DNA of 64,000 nt from Cellulomonas sp. SLBN-39 (GCF_006715865.1 NZ_VFOA01000001.1:1-64000), one strand, 5' to 3'. Positions 17,791-27,357 are shown, counted from the stretch's first letter. Made by a program: numbers and translations. The notes: generated by a model not told the origin, from the sequence alone.

Positions 17791-18249
17791 CTACGCGCCG
17801 GACTCGCGGGGAGACTGGGGCACCCACCGCATCGAGGCGAGGGGGAACGCCCAAGGGACTCCGAGGTCGTCTTCCCAGTCGCCGTACAGCCCCGTCGTGA
17901 CGCGCGGGACGAGCACGAGGCAGCTGGGCGGCTCGTGGCGGGCGGGACGGAGCAGCGCACCATCCGCGCCGCGGACCAGGGGTTCGAGGTGGTAAGACGG
18001 GCCGATCCCGTCGCTTCCTGCCTCCACGCTCAGGCGCAGCGCGCCGCGGGCATCACGCTCGGTGCAGGCCGGGAGTCGGAAGATGGCCTTGCGCGTGCCG
18101 TCGAGCAACGCCGCGCTGGCGTACGGTCCCGCGTCCGCGACGGGCCTAACGGTGACCAGCACACTCCGCCCCTGGCGCTCGATCGTGACCGACCTGCCGT
18201 CGTCGGCGCACCACGTCCCCACCCAGCGGCGAGGCCACCGAGGCTTCAT
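17791..18249 (-). CDS. hypothetical protein, 152 residues
   Basis: I do not recognise this family. The protein is small and soluble, with a basic N-terminus (MKPRWPRRWVGTW), beta-rich spacing through DDGRSVTIERQGRSVLVTV, and several aromatic residues near the end. No signal peptide, membrane segment or known catalytic motif is visible. It opens with a clear ATG and its codon pattern fits the host. It is convergent with the DUF1016 gene and upstream of the P-loop kinase gene on the same strand. The 145 bp between its end and DUF1016 hold nothing I can name. Confidence 0.55.
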   Translation of the reverse strand: MKPRWPRRWVGTWCADDGRSVTIERQGRSVLVTVRPVADAGPYASAALLDGTRKAIFRLPACTERDARGALRLSVEAGSDGIGPSYHLEPLVRGADGALLRPARHEPPSCLVLVPRVTTGLYGDWEDDLGVPWAFPLASMRWVPQSPRESGA

Positions 18250-18326
18250 CGTCCGCGCTCGGCATCGACCGTCGGCAGATGTCCGTCAACCATGCCCGGC
18301 AGTGTGCCGGACCTGGGCCCGGCGCG

Positions 18327-18875
18327 TCAGTGGTCCGCGGGCACAGGTGCCAGCGTGCGCAGCCAGGCGCGGGCCTCGCGGGGGCTGCGCAGCCGCACGA
18401 CCGGATCCCCTGCGGCCGCGCGGGCGGCGTACCGGTGGGCGACGCGGGCGTGGGACGTCCAGGACCAGAGCACGACGTTCTCCTCGGGCTCGGGGCGCAG
18501 CAGGTTGCGCAGGTCCTCGCGGTTGCCGTTCCACAGCTCGGTGCGCAGCAGGCCGCGCGCGAGGGTGCGGCGCAGCACCCGGGCCATGACGGTGCGCCGC
18601 GGGTAGTCCAGCCACACGAGCGCGTCGGGCGCGGGCATGCCGGGGCCGAGCAGGGTCTCCCAGTTGCCGTCGACGACCCAGCCCTGGGGCGACCCGTCGA
18701 GGCGGGTACGCAGGTCGGCGAGGGCCTCGACGGCGTCGCGCTTGACCCAGCCGGGCTGCCACACCACCTCGTCGAGCTCGACGTGCAGCACGCCGAGGCG
18801 GCGGGCGGCCTCGCGGGCGAGCGTCGTCTTGCCCGAGCCGGACGTGCCGACGACGCGCAGACGCCGTGCGGTCAC
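18327..18875 (-). CDS. P-loop nucleotide kinase (topology-modulation/adenylate kinase-like)
   Basis: This 182-residue single-domain P-loop protein has Walker A GTSGSGKTTLAREAA close to the N-terminus, a lid-like segment LDEVVWQPGWVKRD and an arginine-rich middle, as in the family called DNA topology modulation protein FlaR. Members are small kinase-like NTPases without a settled substrate. The GTG start at 18875 puts the P-loop at residues 10-18, which is normal. It lies 28 bp downstream of malQ on the same strand and may be co-transcribed with it. Confidence 0.75.
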   Translation of the reverse strand: MTARRLRVVGTSGSGKTTLAREAARRLGVLHVELDEVVWQPGWVKRDAVEALADLRTRLDGSPQGWVVDGNWETLLGPGMPAPDALVWLDYPRRTVMARVLRRTLARGLLRTELWNGNREDLRNLLRPEPEENVVLWSWTSHARVAHRYAARAAAGDPVVRLRSPREARAWLRTLAPVPADH

Positions 18876-18903
18876 GACCGCGGGAACGGCGCGCGGGCTC
18901 CGC

Positions 18904-21030
18904 TCACCGCTGCATGACGCGGGCCAGCGAGCGCAGCCGGGCGTTGCTCGCCAGGTCGTCGAGCAGCACCACGTGGCCGGAGCCGTCGGCGAGCGGGATC
19001 TTCCAGTTCGGGTACTCCTGGTCGGTGCCCGGCTGGTTCTGGGCGCGTCGCTCGCCGACGGCGTCGGCGAGGGACACCCCGACCAGGCGTGACGGCGTGG
19101 CCAGCACCCACCGGTGCAGGGCCTCGACGACCTCCCGCTCGGAGGCGTCCTCGCCGAGCAGCCCCCGTTGGCGCAGCGCGGCGAGCATGCGGTCGCGCTC
19201 GGCGAACGCCTCGGCCCGCACCTCGGGCGCCGGGCGGGTGAGCAGGCCGAGGCGCTCGCGCAGCGCGACGTGCTCACCGGCGAGGTACCCGGCGGTCGGC
19301 GGCAGGTCGTGCGTGGTCACGGTCGCCAGCACGAGGGGGCGGTAGTGCTCGGGGGGCAGCGGCGCGCCGTGCACGTCCTGCTCGAACCAGAGCACGGACG
19401 TGCCGAGCACGCCCCGGTCGGCCAGGTAGTCGCGCACCCACGGCTCGACGGTGCCGAGGTCCTCGCCGATGACGACGGCACCGGCGCGGTGCGCCTCGAG
19501 GGCGAGGATGCCGACGAGGGCCTCGTGGTCGTAGCGCACGTACGCGCCGTCGGCGGCGCCGTTGCCCTGGGGGATCCACCACAGCCGGAACAGGCCGATG
19601 ACGTGGTCGACGCGCACGGCGCCCGCGTGCCGCAGCACGGTGCGCAGCATGTCGCGGTACGGCCGGTACGCGGCGCGGGCCAGCGCGGTGGGGTCCCACG
19701 GCGGCTGCGACCAGTCCTGGCCCTGCTGGTTGTACATGTCGGGCGGGGCGCCGACCGACGCACCGGTGGCCAGCACGTCCTGCAGCGCCCACGCGTCGGA
19801 GCCCTCGGGGTGCACGCCGACGGCGAGGTCGTGCATCACGCCGATCGCCATGCCGGCGTCCCTGGCGGCCTGCTGGGCGCGCGCGAGCTGCTCGTCGGCG
19901 ACCCACTGCAACCACGTCCACAGCTCGACCCGGTCGGCGAGCTCCTCGGCGGCCGCCGCGACGGCGGGCGAGGTCGGGTCGCGCAGCTCCGCGGGCCACC
20001 CGGCGACGGGGCCGTACCGCTCCAGCAGCGCGCACCACAGCGCGAAGGTGCGCAGCCCCTCGCCCTGCTCCTCGACGAACGCCTCGAACGCGGCCTGCCG
20101 CGCCGGCGAGCGCGGGTGCGCGAACACGACCTCGAGCGCCGCCCGCTTGGCCGCCCAGGCGACGTCGCGGTCGATGGGCCCGGGGTCGGAGTCCAGGGGC
20201 AGGACGGGCTCGGCGGCCCACTCGACGAGGGAGCGGTCGGCGGCCGAGAGGTAGCCGGCCTCGCGCACGTCCTCGACCCGCACGTACAGGGGGTTCACGA
20301 ACCGGCGGGTCGTCGGCAGGTACGGGCTCGGTGTGAGCGGCTCGACGGGTTCGGCGGCGTGCAGCGGGTTGATGAGCACGAAGTCCGCACCCATCTGCTC
20401 GCCCGCCAGCCAGCACAGCTCGGCGAGATCGGCGAGGTCGCCGACGCCCCAGGACGCCCGCGAGCGCACCGAGTACAGCTGGGCCATCAGGCCCCACGCC
20501 CGGTCGTGCTCGACGGCCTCGGGCAGGTGCAGCCGGTCCGGCGTGACGACGACGGGGCTGTGCGCGGACCCGGACGGGCCCATGGCGTGCATCTCGTGCC
20601 AGCCGAGCGGCAGGTCCGCGGGCAGCGTGAAGGTCGCGCGGCCGACGAGGCGTCCGTCGACGGTGCGGGGGTCGACGACGACGTCGGCCTGCGGGACCTC
20701 GCGGCGCCCGCCGCCGGCCTCGGGGTCGATCTCGACCCACACGCGCACGGGGTCGCCGTGGGTGACGTGCACGGGCACGTGCGCGTGCCGTCCCTGCCGC
20801 ACGACGACGACGGGCGGCAGGACCCGGCGCCACGGCATGTTCTCGACGTGCGCGAGCGCGACCTGCACACGTTCGGGGGTCGAGGCGTCGACGCCGAGGG
20901 CGGCGAGCACCTTGCGCACGGTGTCCGCGGACGCGCGGTGCTGCAGGCCGTCGTGCCCCCGGTAGTCGGGCTCGACCTGGTGGGCCGCGGCCAGCCGCAG
21001 CAGGTCGTCGGGGATGTCGGCGTGGGCCAC
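18904..21030 (-). CDS. malQ: 4-alpha-glucanotransferase (amylomaltase)
   Basis: This 708-residue GH77 enzyme transfers maltosyl units between alpha-1,4-glucans during maltodextrin and glycogen turnover. The three catalytic acids are in conserved blocks: nucleophile Asp in VRVDHVIGLFRLWW, acid/base Glu in VVIGEDLGTVE, and Asp in TTHDLPPTAGY. The N-terminal extension of about 150 residues before RAWGLMAQLYSVRS is typical of the long actinobacterial form. The GTG at 21030 is preceded by AGGA at a good distance. It is divergent from the prolyl oligopeptidase gene. Confidence 0.92.
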   Translation of the reverse strand: MAHADIPDDLLRLAAAHQVEPDYRGHDGLQHRASADTVRKVLAALGVDASTPERVQVALAHVENMPWRRVLPPVVVVRQGRHAHVPVHVTHGDPVRVWVEIDPEAGGGRREVPQADVVVDPRTVDGRLVGRATFTLPADLPLGWHEMHAMGPSGSAHSPVVVTPDRLHLPEAVEHDRAWGLMAQLYSVRSRASWGVGDLADLAELCWLAGEQMGADFVLINPLHAAEPVEPLTPSPYLPTTRRFVNPLYVRVEDVREAGYLSAADRSLVEWAAEPVLPLDSDPGPIDRDVAWAAKRAALEVVFAHPRSPARQAAFEAFVEEQGEGLRTFALWCALLERYGPVAGWPAELRDPTSPAVAAAAEELADRVELWTWLQWVADEQLARAQQAARDAGMAIGVMHDLAVGVHPEGSDAWALQDVLATGASVGAPPDMYNQQGQDWSQPPWDPTALARAAYRPYRDMLRTVLRHAGAVRVDHVIGLFRLWWIPQGNGAADGAYVRYDHEALVGILALEAHRAGAVVIGEDLGTVEPWVRDYLADRGVLGTSVLWFEQDVHGAPLPPEHYRPLVLATVTTHDLPPTAGYLAGEHVALRERLGLLTRPAPEVRAEAFAERDRMLAALRQRGLLGEDASEREVVEALHRWVLATPSRLVGVSLADAVGERRAQNQPGTDQEYPNWKIPLADGSGHVVLLDDLASNARLRSLARVMQR

Positions 21031-21142
21031 GTCTCGATCCTGCCAGAGACCGGGGTGACCTGCCCGGACACGGGCGCGCGTCTCGCCGCCCGGTGCCGGG
21101 GCACGCCGGGTCGCACGGGTGGTCGACGTAGCCTTGGCGACC

Positions 21143-23332
21143 GTGACGACCGACGCGCCCGCCGCCGCCAGCCCGTACCCGCCCGCCCCGCGCACCGACC
21201 TCGTCGAGGACCTGCACGGCCGCGCCGTGCCGGACCCGTACCGGGCCCTGGAGGACGCGGACGCCCCCGTGACGCAGGAGTGGTCGGCCGCGCAGGACGC
21301 CCTGTACGCGGCGTACCGGAGCCGTGCGGTGGCCGCCACGGGCCCGTTCGCGACGAACCGGCTGCGCGACCGCCTCGGCGAGCTGCTGGGCGCGGGGTTC
21401 GTGGGGGCGCCGGCGTGGCGCGGGGACCGGCGGTTCGTGTCCCGCCGCAGCGGCGACCAGGAGCACGCGGTCGTCGTCGTCGTCGAGCCCGACGGTGCGG
21501 GCGGCGAGCGCGAGCGCGTGCTGGTGGACCCGTTGGTGCTCGACCCGGCGGGCACGACGACGCTCGACGCGTGGCAGCCGTCGAAGGAGGGCGAGCTGCT
21601 GGCGTACCAGGTCTCGCACGGCGGCACCGAGGAGAGCGTGCTGCACGTGCTCGACGTCGCCACGGGTGACCTGGTCGACGGCCCGGTCGACCGGGCGCGG
21701 TACTCCCCCGTGGCGTGGCTGCCCGGCGGCGAGGCGTTCTGCTACGTGCGCCGCCTGCCGCCGGAGGGCCTGCCGGACGACGAGAAGCAGTACCACCGCC
21801 GCGTGTGGCTGCACCGCGTGGGCACCCCGGCCGAGCAGGACGTCGAGCTGTTCGGCGCCGGCCTGGACATGACGAACTACTACGGGGTGTCCGTCAGCCG
21901 GGACGGGCGGTGGCTGCTGGTCTCGGCGTCCGCGGGCACCGCACCGCGCACCGACGTGTGGATCGCGGACCTGCACGCGCCGGGCGGGATCACGTCGCCG
22001 ACGTTCGTCGAGGTGGCCGTGGGGCTGGACGCCGAGGTCGCCGCGTGGGTCGGGCGCGACGGGCGCCTGTACGTGCACACGGACCTGGACGCGCCCCGCG
22101 GGCGGCTCGCGGTGACGGACCCCACGACGCCGGGTGTCGCGTCGTGGACGACGCTGATTCCCGAGGACCCCGAGGCGGTGCTCGAGGACGTCGCCCTGGT
22201 CGACGACGGCGGCGACGCCACGACGCCCACGCACCTGCTCGCGTCGTGGCGGCGGCACGCGGTCAGCGAGGTCACGGTGCACGACCCGGTCACGGGCGAG
22301 CGGCGCGCGGGTGACGCGGGCGTCGTGCCGCTGCCCGGGCTGGGCTCGGTGTCCGGCCTCGTCACGCGCCCCGACGGCGGCCCGTCGGTGTGGTTCTCGT
22401 ACACCGACCACGTGACCGTCCCGCACGTGCACCGCTACGACGCGACCACCGGCCTGGTCGAGGTGTGGGCGAGCCCGCCCGGGCAGGTGCCGGACCTGCC
22501 GGCCGTGCGCACGCAGCAGGTCGAGGTCACGTCGGCCGACGGCACGACGGTCCGGGCGTTCGTGCTCGCGCGCGCCGACCGCGTCGACGCCGACGGCCGG
22601 CCGCTCGCCCCGGCGCCGACGGTGCTCTACGGGTACGGCGGCTTCCAGGTCTCGCTGGACCCCGCGTACTCGGCGTCCACGCTCGCGTGGGTCGAGGCCG
22701 GCGGGGTGTACGTGGTGGCGAACCTGCGCGGGGGTGGCGAGGAGGGCGAGGAGTGGCACCGCGACGGCATGCGCGGCGCCAAGCAGCACGTCTTCGACGA
22801 CTTCCACGCCGTCGCCGAGCACCTCGTGGCCCAGGGGTGGACGACGCCGCAGCAGCTGGCGTGCTGGGGCGGGTCCAACGGCGGCCTGCTCGTCGGCGCG
22901 GCCGTCACGCAGCGCCCGGACCTGTGGGCGGCGGCGGTGTGCTCGGCGCCGCTGCTCGACATGGTGCGGTACCAGCGGTTCGGCCTGGGCGTGACGTGGA
23001 CCGAGGAGTACGGCGACGCGGGCGTGCCCGAGGAGCTGGACTGGCTGCTGGGCTACTCCCCCTACCACCGCGTCGTCGAGGGCACCGCGTACCCGGCGGT
23101 GCTGTTCACCGTGTTCGAGGGCGACACGCGTGTGGACCCGCTGCACGCCCGCAAGCTCGCGGCGGCGCTGCAGCACGCGACGTCGTCCGACCCCACGACC
23201 CGCCCGGTGCTGGTGCGCCGCGAGACGGGCGTCGGGCACGGCGGCCGTTCCCTGTCGCGGACGATCGCCCTGTCGGTCGAGCAGCTGCAGTTCGTCGCGG
23301 ACCGCACGGGCCTGGCCGGGGGCGCCGCGTGA
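21143..23332 (+). CDS. prolyl oligopeptidase family serine peptidase (S9A)
   Basis: This 729-residue enzyme has an N-terminal seven-bladed propeller and a C-terminal alpha/beta hydrolase domain. The catalytic serine is S578 in GGSNGGLL; the aspartate is in EGDTRVDPLHA and the histidine in GVGHGG. The opening DPYRALEDADAP is typical of prolyl endopeptidases, which cut short peptides after proline. No signal peptide is seen. The GTG at 21143 is my start, with a -10-like TAGCCT 8 bp upstream; a GTG at 21119 would add 8 residues. The stop overlaps the MscS gene start. Confidence 0.88.
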   Translation: MTTDAPAAASPYPPAPRTDLVEDLHGRAVPDPYRALEDADAPVTQEWSAAQDALYAAYRSRAVAATGPFATNRLRDRLGELLGAGFVGAPAWRGDRRFVSRRSGDQEHAVVVVVEPDGAGGERERVLVDPLVLDPAGTTTLDAWQPSKEGELLAYQVSHGGTEESVLHVLDVATGDLVDGPVDRARYSPVAWLPGGEAFCYVRRLPPEGLPDDEKQYHRRVWLHRVGTPAEQDVELFGAGLDMTNYYGVSVSRDGRWLLVSASAGTAPRTDVWIADLHAPGGITSPTFVEVAVGLDAEVAAWVGRDGRLYVHTDLDAPRGRLAVTDPTTPGVASWTTLIPEDPEAVLEDVALVDDGGDATTPTHLLASWRRHAVSEVTVHDPVTGERRAGDAGVVPLPGLGSVSGLVTRPDGGPSVWFSYTDHVTVPHVHRYDATTGLVEVWASPPGQVPDLPAVRTQQVEVTSADGTTVRAFVLARADRVDADGRPLAPAPTVLYGYGGFQVSLDPAYSASTLAWVEAGGVYVVANLRGGGEEGEEWHRDGMRGAKQHVFDDFHAVAEHLVAQGWTTPQQLACWGGSNGGLLVGAAVTQRPDLWAAAVCSAPLLDMVRYQRFGLGVTWTEEYGDAGVPEELDWLLGYSPYHRVVEGTAYPAVLFTVFEGDTRVDPLHARKLAAALQHATSSDPTTRPVLVRRETGVGHGGRSLSRTIALSVEQLQFVADRTGLAGGAA

Positions 23333-24558
23333 ACCACCCGCTCGTCACCGCCCTCGGCGCGTTGGACGAGCCGAGCGCGTCGTCCTCCCCCGACGTGAAC
23401 CCGCCGTGGTTGAAGGACACGAACGAGACCACCACCGCGTGGCTCGCCGCGTGGTGGGACTGGTTCGTCGGCATCCCCCTGCGGATCCTCCTGATCGTGC
23501 TCATCGGGATGGTGTCCCTGGCGCTGCTGCGCCGCGTGATCGGCACGGTCGCGGACCACATCGCCGAGGGCGAGGCGTTCGGCCTCAAGGACACCGGCGA
23601 GGGCGGCACGGCCCGCGGCGGGCCGGACGTGCGCACCGTGCTGCTCAAGGCGTCGCCGCTGGCCACCGCGCGCCGCGCCCAGCGGGCCCGGACCATCGGC
23701 TCGGTGCTGCGCTCGACGGCGTCGATCCTCGTCGGGTCGATCACCGTGCTGCTCGTGCTGGACACGCTCGGGGTCAACCTGGCGCCGTTCATCGCGTCGG
23801 CGGGCATCGTCGGCGTCGCCGTCGGCTTCGGTGCGCAGAGCCTGGTCAAGGACGTGCTGTCCGGCATGTTCATGCTCATGGAGGACCAGTACGGGGTCGG
23901 GGACGTCGTCGATGTCGGCCCCGCCACCGGGACCGTCGAGGCCGTGGGGCTGCGCGTGACGCGGCTGCGGGACGGCGACGGGACGCTCTGGTACGTGCCG
24001 AACGGGTCGATGCTGCGCGTGGGCAACAAGACGCAGGGCTTCGGCACGGCCGTCGTCGAGCTCGACGTCGACTACTTCGCGGACCTGGACCGGGTGCGCG
24101 ACCTGCTGGAGATCGCCGCGTCGCAGGTCGCGGCGGACGACTCCCTCGGCGCCGTGCTCGAGGGCGCACCGACCATCACGACCGCCGAGAACCTCACGGC
24201 CGAGGCGGTGCGCGTGCGGCTCAAGGTCCGCACGGTCGCCGGGGAGCACTGGCGCGTGGCGCGGGCGCTGCGCGTCGCCGTCCGGCAGGTGCTCGAGGAG
24301 GCGGACGTGCCCCTGGCAGGTCAGCGCGACGCGCTGGAGGCGCACCGCGCACGCGCGGCGGGGGCGGACGCCGACGCGACGACCGCCGTGGTCAGTCCCG
24401 CGGAGCCGAGCGACGGCACTGCCGAGGACGCCGCCACGAAGGACGTCACGGCGGGCGCCGACGACGCCCAGGTCGACGGCACCGGTGCCGCCGCCGGCAC
24501 GCGCGACCCGCGGGACACGCCCGTGCACGGGGCCGTGGAGCCGCCGCCGTCGCGATGA
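23329..24558 (+). CDS. MscS-family mechanosensitive channel
   Basis: This 409-residue small-conductance channel releases solutes on osmotic downshock. A hydrophobic helix lies near residues 49-68, another near 130-150, and the pore helix with following beta domain reads FIASAGIVGVAVGFGAQSLVKDVLSGMFMLMEDQYGVGDVV. The last 70 residues are a disordered Ala/Asp/Thr-rich acidic tail, absent from E. coli MscS. The GTG start overlaps the stop of the peptidase gene by 4 bp, so the two are translationally coupled. Confidence 0.88.
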   Translation: MNHPLVTALGALDEPSASSSPDVNPPWLKDTNETTTAWLAAWWDWFVGIPLRILLIVLIGMVSLALLRRVIGTVADHIAEGEAFGLKDTGEGGTARGGPDVRTVLLKASPLATARRAQRARTIGSVLRSTASILVGSITVLLVLDTLGVNLAPFIASAGIVGVAVGFGAQSLVKDVLSGMFMLMEDQYGVGDVVDVGPATGTVEAVGLRVTRLRDGDGTLWYVPNGSMLRVGNKTQGFGTAVVELDVDYFADLDRVRDLLEIAASQVAADDSLGAVLEGAPTITTAENLTAEAVRVRLKVRTVAGEHWRVARALRVAVRQVLEEADVPLAGQRDALEAHRARAAGADADATTAVVSPAEPSDGTAEDAATKDVTAGADDAQVDGTGAAAGTRDPRDTPVHGAVEPPPSR

Positions 24559-24621
24559 GCGGGCCGTCGGCAGGGCTGACGCCACGGCACGTCGGTCCTG
24601 CCGGCCGGCTGCGGTGAGCGG

Positions 24622-25086
24622 TCAGTCCTGCCAGTCGAGCAGGGGGGCGCCGGCGGCGACGTGCTCGCCCTCGGGCGCCAGCGGCACGAGCACGGCGTCG
24701 TCGGCCTGGACGGCCACGACGGGGCAGATCGTCGCCAGGCCCGCGGCCGCGACGTCCACGGGCGACCAGGAGAGCATCCGCTGACCGGTGCGCACGGCCT
24801 CGCCGCGCTGCACGTGCAGCTCGAAGCCGAGCCCGGCGAGCCGCACCGTGTCGATGCCGGCGTGCACGAGCACCGAGCGGCCGTCGGCCAGCTCGAGGGC
24901 GAACGCGTGCGGGTGCAGGGCACCCACGACGCCGTCGCACGGTGCCAGGACGTCCTGGCGGCCGGTGCGGTCGGGCTCCACGGCGATGCCGGGGCCCACG
25001 ACCGCCTCGGCGAAGACCACGTCGGGGACCTCCGCCAACGGCCGCACCACCCCGGCGACGGGGCTGTGCAGCCGGACGGCGGTCAC
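24622..25086 (-). CDS. PTS glucose-type IIA component
   Basis: This 154-residue cytoplasmic IIA(Glc)-family protein carries phosphate from HPr to the IIB domain of a sugar permease. The phosphorylated histidine is H75 in SVLVHAGIDTV and its partner is H60 in ALHPHAF. The opening LHSPVAGVVRPL is typical. It starts with GTG one base after the stop of the IIB gene, so the two are co-translated. The membrane IIC component and HPr are not in this window. Confidence 0.9.
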   Translation of the reverse strand: MTAVRLHSPVAGVVRPLAEVPDVVFAEAVVGPGIAVEPDRTGRQDVLAPCDGVVGALHPHAFALELADGRSVLVHAGIDTVRLAGLGFELHVQRGEAVRTGQRMLSWSPVDVAAAGLATICPVVAVQADDAVLVPLAPEGEHVAAGAPLLDWQD

Positions 25087-25087
25087 C

Positions 25088-25318
25088 TCAGCGCAGGCTG
25101 TCGAGCTCGGCGGCGAGGTTGTCGGCCTCGGGGCCGACGATGACCTGCACGATGTGGCCCGACCGCACGACGCCGAACGCGCCGCTCGCCTTCAGCGCGG
25201 TCTCGTCGACCAGCTGGGCGTCGCCCACCTCGACCCGCAGCCGCGTGATGCAGGGCTCGAGGTCGACCACGTTGGCCTCCCCGCCCAGCGCGGCCAGGAT
25301 CTGCTCTGCCTTGCTCAA
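25088..25318 (-). CDS. PTS glucose/N-acetylglucosamine-type IIB component
   Basis: This 76-residue free-standing IIB domain has phosphocysteine C23 in LEPCITRLRV. It accepts phosphate from IIA and passes it to sugar held by a IIC protein encoded elsewhere. I start it at TTG 25318, because GGGGAG lies 5 bp upstream and the product then opens MSKAEQILAALGG as in related proteins. A GTG at 25324 would add two residues but overlaps that ribosome binding site. It is divergent from the enzyme I gene. Confidence 0.85.
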   Translation of the reverse strand: MSKAEQILAALGGEANVVDLEPCITRLRVEVGDAQLVDETALKASGAFGVVRSGHIVQVIVGPEADNLAAELDSLR

Positions 25319-25575
25319 TGGCACTCCCCGAGGTCACGGACGTCGCCTCGCGGGCGCGGGCTGCCGCGCCCGCCGGCGGACGGTACGGCTCAGGCTACCC
25401 CGCACCAGGACCCTCGTCCCACCGCGCCCGGGCACCGTCGTGCTCGTCGGCACCCGACCGTCCCGGACGGCGCGCCGAGGCTGGCGGTCGCGGCGGCGGC
25501 GGGCCAGACTCGGGGCGTCCCGACGACGTCGTCGGCACCCCGCCGCCCGACGTCACGACCTCGAGGAGGACCTGC

Positions 25576-27258
25576 GTGACCGCGACGCGGCTGGTGACCG
25601 GCATCGGCGTGAGCCCCGGACGCGTGGTCGGGCCCGCAGCCCTGCTGCCCGACCCGGTGCAGGAGCCCCCCGCGGGCGCGCGGCTGCGGCCGGGTGCGGA
25701 CGTCGAGGCCGCCGCCGGGCGGGTCGCGGACGCCGCCGAGCGGGTGCGGGCCGCGCTGGACGCCGCCGCGGACGCCGCCACCGGCGAGAGCGCCGAGCTG
25801 CTGCACGCGACCGCGACCATGGCGGCCGACCCGTCGCTGCTGTCCGACGCCCAGGCCCGCGTCCGCACCGAGCACCTGGTGCCGGAGCGGGCGGTGTGGG
25901 AGGCCGCCGACGAGGTCGCCGCGCAGCTCGCCGCCCTCGGCGGGTACCTCGCCGAGCGGGTGCGGGACGTCACCGACGTGCGCGACCGGCTCGTCGCCGA
26001 GCTCACGGGGCGGCCCGTGCCCGGTCTGCCGACCCGGGCGGAGCCGTACGTGCTCGTCGCGCACGACCTCGCCCCGGCCCTCACGGCGACGCTCGACCCG
26101 GCACGCGTGCTGGCCGTGGTCACCGTGGCCGGCGGGCCGACGTCGCACACGGCGATCCTGGCCCGCGCGCGCGGCATCCCGGCGGTCGTCGCCGCGGACG
26201 TCGCGGACGTCGTCGACGGCGTGGTGCTGCTCGTCGACGGCGCGGCCGGCCGCGTGACCGTCGCGCCTGCCGACGAGGACGTGGCCCGCGCCCTCGCCCC
26301 GACCTCCGCGGTGCGCACGTTCGACGGCGACGGGCGCACCGCGGACGGCGTGCGCATCGAGCTGCTCGCCAACGTCGGCGACCCGGCCGAGGCCGAGGCC
26401 GCCGCGGCCTCCGGCGCCCAGGGCGTCGGCCTGTTCCGCACCGAGTTCGCCTTCCTGGACCGCACCGAGGCCCCCACCGTCGCGGAGCAGGTGGCGGCGT
26501 ACGGGCGCGTGCTCGCCGCCTTCGACGGGCGCAAGGTCGTGGTCCGCACCCTCGACGCCGGTGCGGACAAGCCGCTGCCGTTCCTGCACGCGGCGCCGGA
26601 GACCAACCCGGCGCTGGGCGTGCGCGGCCTGCGCATCGCCGGCGAGCACCCCGACGTCGTCGAGGACCAGCTCACCGCGATCGCCGCCGCGGCCGCCGCG
26701 CACCCCGGCACGACCACGTGGGTGATGGCGCCGATGGTCGCGACCGTCGAGGAGGCCGAGGGGTTCGTCGCGGCGTGCGCGCGGCACGGGCTCGGCACCG
26801 CGGGCGTCATGGTGGAGGTGCCGTCGGCCGCGCTGCTGGCCGGGCCGGTGCTCGCGCACGCGGCGTTCGCGAGCATCGGCACCAACGACCTCGTGCAGTA
26901 CACGATGGCCGCCGACCGGCTGCTCGGTGCCGTCGCGCGGCTGTCGGACGCGTGGCAGCCGGCGGTGCTGCGCCTCGTCGAGGCGACGTGCGCGGGGGGT
27001 GCGGCGCAGGGCCGCCCTGTCGGGGTGTGCGGCGAGGCCGCGGCCGACCCGGCACTGGCCGTCGTCCTCGTGGGCCTGGGCGTCACGTCGTTGTCGATGA
27101 CGCCGCGGGCCCTGCCCGACGTCGCGGCGGTGCTCGCCGCCACGTCGTCGGACGTCTGCCGGCGCCTCGCCCGGCTGGCGGTGGAGTCCTCGTGCGCCGA
27201 CCACGCCCGGGCCGTCATGCGCGACGCGTTGCCCGTGCTCGCCGAGCTCGGGCTCTGA
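25576..27258 (+). CDS. ptsI: PTS phosphoenolpyruvate-protein phosphotransferase (enzyme I)
   Basis: This 560-residue enzyme takes phosphate from phosphoenolpyruvate and gives it to HPr, starting the PTS chain. The active histidine is H191 in GGPTSHTAIL. PEP-binding blocks include GVGLFRTEFAF and ASIGTNDLVQYTMA, and C485 in GVCGEAAADP is the catalytic cysteine. The GTG start at 25576 has GAGGAGGA upstream. It is divergent from the IIA/IIB pair across about 250 bp, an arrangement that would allow shared control. No HPr gene is adjacent. Confidence 0.92.
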   Translation: MTATRLVTGIGVSPGRVVGPAALLPDPVQEPPAGARLRPGADVEAAAGRVADAAERVRAALDAAADAATGESAELLHATATMAADPSLLSDAQARVRTEHLVPERAVWEAADEVAAQLAALGGYLAERVRDVTDVRDRLVAELTGRPVPGLPTRAEPYVLVAHDLAPALTATLDPARVLAVVTVAGGPTSHTAILARARGIPAVVAADVADVVDGVVLLVDGAAGRVTVAPADEDVARALAPTSAVRTFDGDGRTADGVRIELLANVGDPAEAEAAAASGAQGVGLFRTEFAFLDRTEAPTVAEQVAAYGRVLAAFDGRKVVVRTLDAGADKPLPFLHAAPETNPALGVRGLRIAGEHPDVVEDQLTAIAAAAAAHPGTTTWVMAPMVATVEEAEGFVAACARHGLGTAGVMVEVPSAALLAGPVLAHAAFASIGTNDLVQYTMAADRLLGAVARLSDAWQPAVLRLVEATCAGGAAQGRPVGVCGEAAADPALAVVLVGLGVTSLSMTPRALPDVAAVLAATSSDVCRRLARLAVESSCADHARAVMRDALPVLAELGL

Positions 27259-27260
27259 GG

Positions 27261-27294
27261 CACGTCCCCGCCCCGACGCCGCCCGGCGGACGTG
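27261..27294 (+). terminator. possible terminator after ptsI
   Basis: Bases 27261-27267 pair with 27288-27294 around a G+C-rich loop, 3 bp after the ptsI stop. The stem is short, so this is a weaker call. Confidence 0.4.
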
Positions 27295-27345
27295 ACGTCC
27301 CCCACCCGTGCACCGTCCGCGCGGGGCCGCGGGCGTGCCGCGTGT

Positions 27346-27357
27346 GAGGATGGCGCC
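27346..27357 (+). promoter_or_regulatory. leaderless -10 of glbO
   Basis: GAGGAT at 27346-27351 is exactly 6 bp before the GTG at 27358, and no ribosome binding site is visible. Confidence 0.4.

Noticed and set aside
24568..24603. Terminator between the MscS and PTS IIA genes
   Set aside because: The only stem is 7 bp with a 22-base loop, too weak to call.
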